From JBBDIP01 sp964602455 (lineage in GTDB: Bacteria; Bacillota; Sulfobacillia; Fermentithermobacillales; Fermentithermobacillaceae): a stretch of DNA of 19,732 nucleotides. Positions 8,659 to 15,964 of this stretch are shown piece after piece (the stretch's first letter is position 1; the number at the start of each line of letters is the position of its first letter). A model generated the notes under the pieces. The model had not been told where the DNA came from. It did not search any database and saw only the letters and a program-made list of their open reading frames with translations. A program made the position numbers and the translations under genes. Where the stretch lies: positions 1 through 19,732 of the forward strand of contig CAZRRG010000039.1 of the NCBI GenBank assembly GCA_964602455.1, read 5' to 3'.

Positions 8659-8823
8659 ATCACTACTCTTACGGACCTAGCAGCGGGAAGCGGGCCGGTA
8701 GGCACAGCCACCGGACTCGTGACTCGCAACCTGGTGACCGAGCGACGTCCGGCGTAGTGACCGATACTTATCCATGCGACCGGTATCCTTGGAAGAGGAA
8801 CCGGAACGGAGGTGTACCTCTAC
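8659..8823 (+). promoter_or_regulatory. Structured leader of the ECF transporter gene; candidate riboswitch-like element
   Basis: Three hairpins are visible by eye. Hairpin A has arms CCGGT (8695-8699) with GGC, and GCC with ACCGG (8710-8714). Hairpin B has arms CCGGT (8780-8784) with TCCT, and AGGA with ACCGG (8800-8804). A small one, GAGG (8809-8812) with CCTC (8817-8820), holds part of the ribosome binding site. A and B share the same outer stem sequence, so their arms could exchange partners. I could not match the region to TPP, FMN, cobalamin, THF or preQ1 riboswitch consensus cores. Regulation is inferred from structure and position. Confidence 0.45.
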
Positions 8824-9543
8824 ATGGGTTCCACAGGAGCAGGTTCTTTGAAGTTCTCCGCCCGTCAGATCGCTTTCACCGGAGTCCTTGGAGCAATTAC
8901 GGTCGTCCTCGGGATGACGCCTCAGCTGGGGTTCATTCAGCTTCCCGGCATAGCCATCACGACCATGCACATCCCCACGATCCTGGCCGGCATCCTTGAA
9001 GGCCCGGTTATCGGGGGCGTGGTTGGAGCCATGTTCGGGCTGTTCAGCATGTGGCAGGCCCAGAACATCGGCAGTCCCATTGAGAAGATTATCTTCAGTA
9101 ATCCCGTCATCGCGGTGCTGCCGCGGATACTGATCGGTGTCATAGCCTACTACGTGTTTGCGCTGGTCCGCGGCTCCAAGGGGCGCGTGGTGCTCGGCGT
9201 GGTCATGGCGAGCTTGCTCGGCTACACCGGCTACCAGTTGTCCGCTTCCGTGACCGGCTCTGCGGTTGTTCGCTATATCATAGGGATGGCGGCAGGCGGG
9301 CTTGCTGTCCTGGTTTTCAGTTTCATCGACAAGAAGTTCGGTTACGGGCCTGCTCTGGCTGCCGCGGCCGGCAGCTTGACCAACACGGTCCTTGTCCTCG
9401 GCCTGATCGTAGTGTTCGGCCACATGCCTGCTCAGGCGGCACTGGCCGTTGGACTGGCAAATGGCTTGGCCGAGGCTACTGTGGCCGTGATCCTTACCAG
9501 CCTTGTGTACAGGGGTACCGAAGGTTTGCTGAAGGGTCGATAG
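8824..9543 (+). CDS. ECF transporter S component, possibly for pantothenate
   Basis: A hydrophobic 239-residue membrane protein with about six membrane helices and an alanine/glycine-rich composition typical of substrate-binding S components of energy-coupling factor vitamin transporters. The N-terminus (KFSARQIAFTGVLGAITVVLGMTP) and the following IPTILAGILEGPVIGGVVGAMFGLFS resemble the ECF S-component family. S components need the shared EcfA/A'/T module, not encoded here. The start is ATG 8824, 9 nt after GGAGGTG (8808-8814). The GTG at 8812 lies inside that ribosome site and is rejected. The next gene, coaX, begins 28 nt downstream and phosphorylates pantothenate, so pantothenate is the best substrate guess. 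The substrate is inferred from context only. Confidence 0.82.
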   Translation: MGSTGAGSLKFSARQIAFTGVLGAITVVLGMTPQLGFIQLPGIAITTMHIPTILAGILEGPVIGGVVGAMFGLFSMWQAQNIGSPIEKIIFSNPVIAVLPRILIGVIAYYVFALVRGSKGRVVLGVVMASLLGYTGYQLSASVTGSAVVRYIIGMAAGGLAVLVFSFIDKKFGYGPALAAAAGSLTNTVLVLGLIVVFGHMPAQAALAVGLANGLAEATVAVILTSLVYRGTEGLLKGR

Positions 9544-9571
9544 AGCCAGTAGGCGGTAGGAGGAATCGACG

Positions 9572-10339
9572 ATGCTCCTCGCGATAGACGCCGGTAATAC
9601 TCAGATCGCCCTTGGAGTGTACGGAAGCGACGGGAAGATCCGGCATCACTGGCGGATCTCCACCGACATGCGCCGGACCGAAGACGAGTACGGCATGCTC
9701 TTTCTCTCGTTTCTTTCCACCGTCAACCTTACGGCGAAGGACCTACGCGGCTCGGTCATAGCCTCGGTTGTGCCGCCTATGACGCCGGTGCTGGAGCGGG
9801 CGATCCTTAAGTATGCAGGCAAGGAGCCGCTCATCGTTGGTCCTGGCACCAAGACCGGGATCAACGTAAGGTTCGAGAACCCTAAAGAAGTCGGCCCCGA
9901 CAGGATCGCTCACGCGGTGGCTGCCCTCTACAAGTACGGCGGACCGGCCATCATCGTAGACTTCGGCACCGCTACAACATTCGACGTTGTATCAGCCGAC
10001 GGCAACTACATCGGCGGAGCCGTGGCGCCCGGCATCCTGACCTCGCTGGACGCTCTGTTCGAGAAGGCAGCCAAGCTGCCCAGGATAGAGCTCGCGAGGC
10101 CGCAGGCCGCGATAGGCAAGACCACGGTCCAGGGGATGCAGTCAGGTGTAGTCTACGGGTTCGCCGGCCTGGCGGACGGCCTGATCAGGAGGATAGCCAA
10201 GGAGATCGGCGGACTGCCGCGTGTGATCGCTACGGGCGGGCTTGCGAAAATGGTTTCGGAAGAGTCCACGACTATTGAGATCGTCGACCCGTTCCTGGTC
10301 CTGGACGGCCTCTACCTCATATGGGAGAAGAATCAGTAG
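9572..10339 (+). CDS. coaX: Type III pantothenate kinase
   Basis: Phosphorylates pantothenate to 4'-phosphopantothenate, the first step of coenzyme A synthesis. The 255-residue protein has the ASKHA-fold motifs of CoaX: the phosphate loop DAGNT at residues 6-10, the pantothenate-side GPDR at 108-111, and VDFGTATTFD with Asp130. The ATG follows TAGGAGG at 9557-9563. It is the second gene of the ECF-coaX unit and converges on the minus-strand HAD gene, with only 23 nt between the two stops and no clear terminator there. Confidence 0.96.
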   Translation: MLLAIDAGNTQIALGVYGSDGKIRHHWRISTDMRRTEDEYGMLFLSFLSTVNLTAKDLRGSVIASVVPPMTPVLERAILKYAGKEPLIVGPGTKTGINVRFENPKEVGPDRIAHAVAALYKYGGPAIIVDFGTATTFDVVSADGNYIGGAVAPGILTSLDALFEKAAKLPRIELARPQAAIGKTTVQGMQSGVVYGFAGLADGLIRRIAKEIGGLPRVIATGGLAKMVSEESTTIEIVDPFLVLDGLYLIWEKNQ

Positions 10340-10362
10340 GAGACAAGCAGGGGCGGATGCCG

Positions 10363-11115
10363 CTACGCGGGTCGTATGTCAGCCACGCTCGAGAGGACCG
10401 CGTCGCAGTAACCCTGCAGGTCGTCGTAGGTGGCGACTCCGGTCAGGACGCCGATGGCCTTCGCCCCTGCGCGTTTGCCCATGAGGGCATCTTGAGGCCC
10501 GTCTCCGACAACGACCATCTGGCTGGGAGATAGCCCCGCTCTTGCCGCGCACGCCAGCACCCCTTCGGGATCCGGTTTGGTACGGGACACTTCGTCGGCA
10601 CCTACGATCCCCGTCAGGTACTGGGTTAGGCCCAGGTGGGAGAGCATGCGCTCCGCGCGATCGTGGCTATCCGCGGTTACCACGAACAGAAGGAGTCCTG
10701 CTTGGGACAGGGCGGACAGTGTTTCGGGAACACCTGCGAATGCCTGCACGCCTGCGGTTATGTCCAGCGTCCGATCGGCTTCGTCATATGAGTCGCGAGC
10801 GATGGAGTAGGCTTGGTGCCACGGGATCCCCTTTGCCCATAGCGCCCCGGCGGTTACCGCGATCTCGTCGCGTTTGGCAGCGGACGCGAGAGGTCCGAAC
10901 GGGTCAATCGTGCCGCTTCTGGGGTCAAACCCGACCGCGGCGCACACGGCGTCCACCGCGTCAGGCTTGACCCTGGCTGATAGATGCCGTCTTCTTTCGT
11001 TGGCCAGCGCAGTGAGCATAGGCCAGATGTCCAGGAGGGTGCCGTCTTTATCGAATATGACCCCTTTGCATGGAAAGAGCGTCTTGGCCCCGTACACTCC
11101 AGCCGGCTCCGGCAT
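10363..11115 (-). CDS. HAD-superfamily phosphatase (phosphoglycolate-phosphatase-like)
   Basis: A 250-residue haloacid-dehalogenase-type hydrolase. Motif I FDKDGTLLD gives the nucleophile and acid/base pair D22 and D24. Motif III lysine is in SRTKPDPEGVL, and motif IV is VGDGPQDALMGKRAGAKAIGVLTG. The helical insert after motif I marks subfamily I. The natural substrate cannot be read from sequence; phosphoglycolate or another small sugar or nucleotide phosphate is likely. The ATG (11115) is preceded on the minus strand by GGAGAG about 9 nt away. It lies downstream of the DUF1540 gene on the same strand, separated by a hairpin. Confidence 0.9.
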   Translation of the reverse strand: MPEPAGVYGAKTLFPCKGVIFDKDGTLLDIWPMLTALANERRRHLSARVKPDAVDAVCAAVGFDPRSGTIDPFGPLASAAKRDEIAVTAGALWAKGIPWHQAYSIARDSYDEADRTLDITAGVQAFAGVPETLSALSQAGLLLFVVTADSHDRAERMLSHLGLTQYLTGIVGADEVSRTKPDPEGVLACAARAGLSPSQMVVVGDGPQDALMGKRAGAKAIGVLTGVATYDDLQGYCDAVLSSVADIRPA

Positions 11116-11179
11116 TTGGCGTCACTCTCCGTTCGCAAATCTCCACTCGAGACTTCCAGCATCTCCATTGTAGGTCCCT

Positions 11180-11215
11180 CACAGAAAAGAGGCCATTCCC
11201 GGCCCCTCTTCTGTG
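11180..11215 (-). terminator. Imperfect long hairpin between the DUF1540 and HAD genes
   Basis: Arms at 11180-11194 and 11201-11215 pair at 13 of 15 positions around a 6-nt loop. It lies 28 nt past the DUF1540 stop and about 65 nt upstream of the HAD start. On the minus strand it is followed by GAGGGAC rather than a U-run, so it may be a weak terminator, an attenuator or an RNA-stability element. Confidence 0.5.
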
Positions 11216-11242
11216 TGCGTCACGTTCGTATGCCCGGTTCCT

Positions 11243-11521
11243 CTAGTGCCTTGGCTGCGAACCCTTCGGCCTAAACGTGCTGCATATGGTCTCGTGAGAC
11301 GTCTGAGCCTGGCTAGAGCTGTGGCCGCCGGATTGGGTATTGGTTCCCGACTGCCTGGCGCCCGACTGCGCGTCGATCCTGGTATCCAGGTCACCGGCCT
11401 CCATCCTCACGCCGCGACCGGCGGTACTGGTGTCGTTTTCAACCAAGATCGAGTCGGCTCTGCAGATATCGTTGTTGCCCCAGTAGTGGCATGTTGACAC
11501 CTTGCATCTGACCTCGGTCAA
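11243..11521 (-). CDS. DUF1540 small cysteine-containing protein
   Basis: A 92-residue protein matching the DUF1540 pattern known from Bacillota. The N-terminal part VRCKVSTCHYWGNNDICRADSILV carries Cys6, Cys11 and Cys20, and the fourth cysteine is Cys80 in SHETICSTFRPKG. The cysteine arrangement suggests metal binding, but no function is established for the family. Between the third and fourth cysteines lies a Ser/Gln/Gly/Thr-rich, low-complexity stretch, about residues 50-76. The start is a TTG (11521) with a strong GGGAGGTG site 7 nt upstream on the minus strand. The gene is divergent from the phosphohexomutase gene and shares a 110-bp intergenic region with it. Confidence 0.85.
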   Translation of the reverse strand: MTEVRCKVSTCHYWGNNDICRADSILVENDTSTAGRGVRMEAGDLDTRIDAQSGARQSGTNTQSGGHSSSQAQTSHETICSTFRPKGSQPRH

Positions 11522-11575
11522 GAGCGCTCACCTCCCTTCAGAGCCTAGTCTTGCCCGCGTGACGTGGGGATACAC

Positions 11576-11591
11576 GGGGAGAGGAATCCCC
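11576..11591 (+). other. Small hairpin in the divergent region before the phosphohexomutase gene
   Basis: GGGGA (11576-11580) and TCCCC (11587-11591) pair around GAGGAA. The 110-bp region 11522-11631 must hold promoters for both divergent genes. TAGAAT at 11601-11606 could be a -10 element, but no good -35 is placed before it. The hairpin's role is unknown. Confidence 0.3.
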
Positions 11592-11631
11592 TGGCAAGGG
11601 TAGAATCCAAGAAAGAGGGGTGAGACTCTTG

Positions 11632-13008
11632 GTGGCACTGAACCCGCAGATCTTCCGCGAATACGACATTAGGGGCCTCGTCGGCGAGGACCTTACTCAA
11701 AAGACAACCTACGTACTCGGCCGCGCCTACGGCACTCTCCTTCGGGAGCACGGTGTAACGAAGGCCGTCGTCGGCCGTGACTGCCGACTTTCTTCCTTGG
11801 CGTACTCTCAGGCCATGACTGATGGCCTCATTGCTTGCGGTATCGACGTTGTTGATATAGGTCTGGTGACCACGCCGGTCTTCTACTTCTCCCGCATACT
11901 CTACGGGATTGAGGGCGGCGTCATGGTTACCGGCAGTCACAATCCCCCGGAGTTTAACGGCTTTAAGCTGGCGCTCGGGCCCGACACGCTCTACGGGGAA
12001 GGGATTCAGAGGATCTGGAGGATAGTCCAGGCCGGGAACTTCGCCGATGGCAAAGGGAGTCTCTCCACGGAAAACCCGGTCCCCGCGTATGTGGATGATA
12101 TCGCGGGACGGGTGAAACTGGGGCCCCACAAGGTTAGGGTGGTCGTGGACTGTGGGAACGGAGCGGCCGGTCCGGTAGCCCGGCAGATCCTCCAGAGGAT
12201 CGGGGCCGACTTCGAGGAGATGTACTTTGAGCCCGACGGCTCTTTCCCCAACCATCACCCGGACCCCACCCATAAAAAGAACATCGAGGACCTAGCCAAC
12301 CGGGTCACCACCACGGGAGCCGACCTCGGGATCGGTTTCGACGGTGACGCCGACAGGATAGGTGTCGTCGATGCTTCCGGAAGGCCTGTCTGGGGTGACG
12401 AGCTCCAGGTGATCTTCTGGCAGGAGATCCTTCCAAAGAACCCGGGAGCCATCGCCCTCATCGAGGTAAAGTGTTCGCAAGCGCTGGTTGAGGCTGTCGA
12501 GAAGATGGGCGGCAAGCCCGAGTTCACGCGTACCGGGCATTCTCTCATCAAAGCCAGGATGCGTGAAGTCGGAGCGCTGTTCACCGGAGAGATGTCCGGC
12601 CACATGTTCTTCAAGCACGAGTACTACGGCTACGACGACGCGGTGTACGCCGCGGCAAGACTGCTCCGCATCCTGAGCACCACCGGCAAGAGCGTATCCG
12701 AGCACCTATCCGGCGTCCCCAAGTACTTCTCAACACCTGAGGTCCGAGTGCACTGCCCCGACGGCGAGAAGTTCGAGGTTGTCGCCAAGGTATCGGCGGA
12801 GTTCGCCAAGACCAACCAGGTTATCACGGTTGACGGCGCCCGCGTGCTGTTCCCCGGCGGATGGGGGCTGCTCCGTGCGTCCAACACCCAGCCGGCCCTG
12901 GTGCTGCGGGCGGAGGCTAAGACCGGAGAAGAACTGGAGAATATAAAGCGGGCGTTTGAGTCGATGCTGGGTCGTTTTGGGGCGACCAGCCAAATAGACT
13001 GGACATAG
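11632..13008 (+). CDS. Phosphomannomutase/phosphoglucomutase
   Basis: Interconverts hexose 1- and 6-phosphates for cell-envelope polysaccharide precursors. It is an alpha-D-phosphohexomutase of 458 residues, close to the 463 of Pseudomonas AlgC. Features: N-terminal NPQIFREYDIRG; phosphoserine loop VTGSHNPPEFNGFK with Ser102; metal loop GFDGDADR at about 235-242; sugar-binding GEMSGHMFF; and the C-terminal phosphate-binding RASNTQPALVLRAEA. I chose GTG 11632 because AGGGGTGAG (11615-11623) is 8 nt upstream and the product then matches the family start. The ORF extends to a GTG at 11620 inside that ribosome site. It is the first gene of an operon with the nuclease-family and dusB genes. Confidence 0.93.
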   Translation: MALNPQIFREYDIRGLVGEDLTQKTTYVLGRAYGTLLREHGVTKAVVGRDCRLSSLAYSQAMTDGLIACGIDVVDIGLVTTPVFYFSRILYGIEGGVMVTGSHNPPEFNGFKLALGPDTLYGEGIQRIWRIVQAGNFADGKGSLSTENPVPAYVDDIAGRVKLGPHKVRVVVDCGNGAAGPVARQILQRIGADFEEMYFEPDGSFPNHHPDPTHKKNIEDLANRVTTTGADLGIGFDGDADRIGVVDASGRPVWGDELQVIFWQEILPKNPGAIALIEVKCSQALVEAVEKMGGKPEFTRTGHSLIKARMREVGALFTGEMSGHMFFKHEYYGYDDAVYAAARLLRILSTTGKSVSEHLSGVPKYFSTPEVRVHCPDGEKFEVVAKVSAEFAKTNQVITVDGARVLFPGGWGLLRASNTQPALVLRAEAKTGEELENIKRAFESMLGRFGATSQIDWT

Positions 13009-13020
13009 GGGGGGATCGCT

Positions 13021-13437
13021 GTGATCCAAGTCACGGTTCTGCGGGTTGGGTTTGACCAGGACCTGGAACAGGCTGTGGTTGTTCTGGCGGATCTCTCCAA
13101 GACCACGTACATCCCGATCTGGATCCGGGCTCCCGAAGCCACGTCTATCGCCATCCCGCTCGAGGGCCTAACGCCGCCGAGACCACTAACAGCGGACCTG
13201 TTTGTGGCCGCGATAGAGGGGCTTGGCGCGAGCGTAACGATGATGGTCGTGGATGAGGTGAAGGACGAAATCTTCCACGCCAAACTGGTGTTACGGCACG
13301 GCGAACGCGACCTGGAGCTCGACTGCAGGCCCTCGGACGCAATCGCCATAGCTTTGCGCAAAGGCGCGCCTATGTACGTCGCCGAAAAGGTGATGGCGCA
13401 ATCGGGCGTGTCCGCTTCCGAGGCCACGCTCCAGTGA
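13021..13437 (+). CDS. Bifunctional nuclease family (DUF151) protein
   Basis: A 138-residue protein of the BFN/DUF151 family. The conserved core is visible in LSKTTYIPIWIRAPEATSIA (residues 26-45) and in the region ELDCRPSDAIAIALRKGAPMYVAEKVM. Plant and thermophile members have been described with RNase and DNase activity, but the role in Bacillota is unclear. The start is a GTG at 13021 after GGGGGGAT. It lies 12 nt after the phosphohexomutase stop and overlaps dusB by 4 nt (GTGA), so all three are translated from one transcript. Confidence 0.9.
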   Translation: MIQVTVLRVGFDQDLEQAVVVLADLSKTTYIPIWIRAPEATSIAIPLEGLTPPRPLTADLFVAAIEGLGASVTMMVVDEVKDEIFHAKLVLRHGERDLELDCRPSDAIAIALRKGAPMYVAEKVMAQSGVSASEATLQ

Positions 13438-14408
13438 GACCCCTTGAGTTCGGCGGCCTTTCCATATGGCCCCCTGTGTTGGCTGCTCCCATGGCCGGAT
13501 ACACCGGCGGCGTCTACAGGGAGATCCTGAGGGAGCACGGGTGCCCCTACTGCGTCACCGAGATGGTAAGCGCCAAGGGATTTGTCCTGGGCGGCGATGA
13601 CTCCGCGGAGATACTGGAGCACAGCCCGGAGGACAGGCCGCTTGCCGTCCAGCTGTTCGGCTACGATCCCGAAGACCTGGCCCGCGCCGTCAGAAAGCTC
13701 GAGGATGACGGCTGGGAGTTTGACTGCATCGACATCAACATGGGATGCCCCGCGCGGAAGATCACTTCGCAGGGTTCAGGCGGCGCGCTGCTCAAAGACC
13801 TAAGTCTGGCTGCCGACATCGTGAGGGCGGTGAAGTCGGAGACCCGTCTCCCGGTCTCGGCTAAAGCCCGAATAGGCTGGGACAATGCCGACTACGTCGA
13901 AGACATGGCCGTGGCCCTCGCGGGAGCCGGATTGGATATGCTGGTGGTACACGGGCGGACCGTCGTCCAGGGGTACTCGGGGAAGGCGGACTGGGATGCC
14001 ATCGAGCGGGCGGCGCGGGCCGTCGACATCCCGGTAGTCGGGAACGGAGATGTGTCCTCCGCCGCAGAGGCTATCGCAAGGTTGCAGGATCCCGGCCCAG
14101 TTGCCGGCGTCATGATCGGCAGGGGTATGCTGGGGAATCCTGTGATATTCCAAGACCTCAATAGGCTCCTCGAGGGTAAGGATCTCCCGCCGTACACGCC
14201 TGAAAGGAAGATGGCTCTGGCTGCTGAGCATTTCCGCCGCTCGGTGAACAAGTATGGGCCGGTCCGCGGCGTCCTGGACATGCGCAAACAACTGGCCTTC
14301 TACTTCCGCGGCATCGAAGGAGCCGCTAGGTTGCGTGAGCGGCTCATGAGCGAGAAGTGTCCGGAGAACGTGCTGCGGCTCCTCGACGAGGCGGCCAAGA
14401 CCCATTAA
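13434..14408 (+). CDS. dusB: tRNA-dihydrouridine synthase
   Basis: Reduces specific uridines in tRNA to dihydrouridine using FMN and NADPH. The 324-residue protein has the Dus TIM-barrel motifs: PVLAAPMAGYTGGVYR near the N-terminus, the catalytic Cys105 in DINMGCPARKI, VHGRTVVQGYSGKADW, and the FMN-phosphate region GNGDVSS and IGRGMLGNP. It is of the DusB type found in Bacillota. The start is the GTG at 13434, overlapping the previous stop by 4 nt. No strong terminator follows: GGGC/GCCC just after the stop is short and lacks a U-run. Confidence 0.95.
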   Translation: MRPLEFGGLSIWPPVLAAPMAGYTGGVYREILREHGCPYCVTEMVSAKGFVLGGDDSAEILEHSPEDRPLAVQLFGYDPEDLARAVRKLEDDGWEFDCIDINMGCPARKITSQGSGGALLKDLSLAADIVRAVKSETRLPVSAKARIGWDNADYVEDMAVALAGAGLDMLVVHGRTVVQGYSGKADWDAIERAARAVDIPVVGNGDVSSAAEAIARLQDPGPVAGVMIGRGMLGNPVIFQDLNRLLEGKDLPPYTPERKMALAAEHFRRSVNKYGPVRGVLDMRKQLAFYFRGIEGAARLRERLMSEKCPENVLRLLDEAAKTH

Positions 14409-14524
14409 GGGCATCCGCCCCAACCCTGCCGCAGCCACCAACGACCACGCAGCCTGTCTCCGCCACCTCCTGAGCAGCCCACCGGGCTAAAAACTGATTT
14501 GGAACAGCCTAACTGCGTGCGCAC

Positions 14525-14553
14525 TTGCTTCCTCTCCTAGTCCCTTGTATGAT
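14525..14553 (+). promoter_or_regulatory. Sigma-A-type promoter for the regulator/reductase cassette
   Basis: TTGCTT at 14525-14530 and TATGAT at 14548-14553 with an ideal 17-nt spacer. Transcription should start near 14560, about 25 nt before the regulator's GTG. It marks the three-gene cassette as its own transcription unit, separate from the dusB operon. Confidence 0.7.
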
Positions 14554-14573
14554 GTACACAGAGTTGTGCACAA
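14553..14573. promoter_or_regulatory. Palindromic operator candidate over the transcription start
   Basis: TGTACACA (14553-14560) overlaps the last base of the -10 box, and the perfect palindrome TTGTGCACAA is at 14564-14573. The two related half-repeats begin 12 bp apart. The position over the start site is that of a repressor operator, and the first gene encodes an XRE-type DNA-binding protein. Autoregulation is inferred. Confidence 0.5.
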
Positions 14574-14585
14574 GGTGGTGGCGCT

Positions 14586-15116
14586 GTGGATTTCGTGAGG
14601 ATAGGCGACAAGATCGTAAGCCGGGAAAAGATCAACGAGGCCATCGATGATATCCTCACGCGCAGGGCGAAGGGCCTATCCCAGGCTGAGGTTGCGAGCC
14701 AGATGGGGCTGGACCGCACCTTCATCTCGCGTCTTGAGACGCTCGGCGAGCTCCGAAAGGGCGGCTCAATGGCTCTGGTGGGCTTTCCTCTGTCCAACTG
14801 CGAGGAGATCAAGAGGGTAGCCCGAGAGGAAGGCGTCGAGTTTGTGCTGGTGATGAACGACGACGAGCGGTGGGATTTCGTGAAGGGGAAGAGCGGCATA
14901 GACCTCCTGAACGACCTCATGGGGCTGATCGGTTCGTTCCGCAGGTACCAGAAAGTCATCCTCATCGGATCCGACAAGCGTCTCGAGATCATGAAAGGCC
15001 TGCTTGATAAGAACACCGAGGTTGTGACCATAACCATCGGGCGTTCGCCGTTGTCCCGCGACGTTACCGTTGACCCGGAGTCTCTCCGTGAGACCATAAG
15101 GAACCTGAAAGGGTAG
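14586..15116 (+). CDS. XRE-type helix-turn-helix regulator with a conserved C-terminal domain
   Basis: A 176-residue regulator. The helix-turn-helix is at about residues 31-52 (LSQAEVASQMGLDRTFISRLET), the Cro/C1 type. The rest (FVLVMNDDERWDFVKGKSG, KVILIGSDKRLEIMKGLL, VVTITIGRSPLSRD) looks like an alternating alpha/beta domain that may sense a ligand; I do not recognise it as a named domain. The start is GTG 14586 after AAGGTGG. It is first in the cassette, just behind a promoter with a palindrome, and 15 nt before the next gene. It probably controls its own operon; the signal is unknown. Confidence 0.85.
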   Translation: MDFVRIGDKIVSREKINEAIDDILTRRAKGLSQAEVASQMGLDRTFISRLETLGELRKGGSMALVGFPLSNCEEIKRVAREEGVEFVLVMNDDERWDFVKGKSGIDLLNDLMGLIGSFRRYQKVILIGSDKRLEIMKGLLDKNTEVVTITIGRSPLSRDVTVDPESLRETIRNLKG

Positions 15117-15131
15117 AAAGGGGTCATTCCC

Positions 15132-15905
15132 GTGAAGCACGTTGTGAGCGTGAGCCTGGGGTCTTCCAAGCGAAACAAGAGGACGGAGCAGGAGTTCTTG
15201 GGCGAGCAGTTCGTCGTGGAGAGGATCGGGACCGATGGCTCCATCCCNNNNNNNNNNNNNNNNNNNNNNNNNNNNNNNNNNNNNNNNNNNNNNNNNNNNN
15301 NNNNNNNNNNNNNNNNNNNNNNNNNNNNNNNNNNNNNNNNNNNNNNNGACCGGTTCGGGATGGCTGAAGCCCTGCGTGAGACAGGCTGCAATCTGATTTT
15401 GGGCGACCTCATCTTCGTCCTCGGGATCCCGATTCCGCTTCGTTCTTTGGACGCGCTCGACAGGGTAGCCAGGATGATCGCGCCCATCGTGGTCAGGCTT
15501 CCGTTCTCCATGCTGTACCCGACGGGCGATAAGCAGGACAACCGCAAGCTCAACCCCAGGCAGTCACGGTGGTACGAGCAATCTGACATCGTTGCGGGCG
15601 ACTGGCACTACGTTAATAAGTGGATGCCTGAGAACATGGCCGGAAAGTCGGTCATTACGAACACGACCACCGAGGAAGACGTGGCTGAACTCAAGCGTAG
15701 GGGTGTCAGCACTCTAGTCACGACGACCCCGGAGATGGACGGCCGCTCCTTTGGCACCAACGTGCTGGAAGGTGTCGTTGTGGCCCTTCTGGGCAAGAGG
15801 CCTGAAGAGATCACGACGGAAGATGTAAACGGAATACTGGACAAACTGAATTTCAAGCCGCGGATTACGGTGCTGAACGAGCCGGGGCTCGTACCGGCGT
15901 CGTAG
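15132..15905 (+). CDS. Conserved protein of unknown function, interrupted by an assembly gap
   Basis: The sequence runs for 38 residues (MKHVVSVSLGSSKRNKRTEQ and on), then 100 Ns, then continues in the same frame to a stop at 15905. Similar proteins in anaerobic Bacillota are, from memory, often labelled quinate 5-dehydrogenase. I see no Rossmann GxGxxG loop in the visible part, so that name is doubtful. Distinctive segments after the gap are ILGDLIFVLGIPIPL, LPFSMLYPTGDKQ, SDIVAGDWHYVNKWMPENM, KSVITNTTTEEDV and TTTPEMDGRSFGTNVLEG. The start is a GTG with AAAGGGG upstream. Because the gap length may be nominal, the true size and frame continuity are unproven. It lies between the regulator and the acyl-ACP-reductase-like gene. 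Confidence 0.8.
   Translation: MKHVVSVSLGSSKRNKRTEQEFLGEQFVVERIGTDGSIXXXXXXXXXXXXXXXXXXXXXXXXXXXXXXXXXXDRFGMAEALRETGCNLILGDLIFVLGIPIPLRSLDALDRVARMIAPIVVRLPFSMLYPTGDKQDNRKLNPRQSRWYEQSDIVAGDWHYVNKWMPENMAGKSVITNTTTEEDVAELKRRGVSTLVTTTPEMDGRSFGTNVLEGVVVALLGKRPEEITTEDVNGILDKLNFKPRITVLNEPGLVPAS
15248..15347. other. Assembly gap of 100 Ns
   Basis: Exactly 100 undetermined bases, a common placeholder for a scaffold gap of unknown length. It lies inside the conserved gene after the regulator. Confidence 0.98.
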
Positions 15906-15964
15906 GCGGCAGCAGCGCACCTATCGATATGAGTCAGCGAGAGACGGCAGGACCGGCACAGACG

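Noticed and set aside
10542..10970. 142-residue plus-strand frame
   Set aside because: It is antisense to the HAD phosphatase gene, with arginine/proline-rich shadow composition.
12630..13622. 330-residue open frame on the minus strand
   Set aside because: It lies opposite three well-supported genes and has a serine/arginine-rich shadow composition.
14476..14488. AGCCC/GGGCT hairpin after dusB as a terminator
   Set aside because: It is followed by A residues rather than T on the plus strand, so it is not an intrinsic terminator for dusB.
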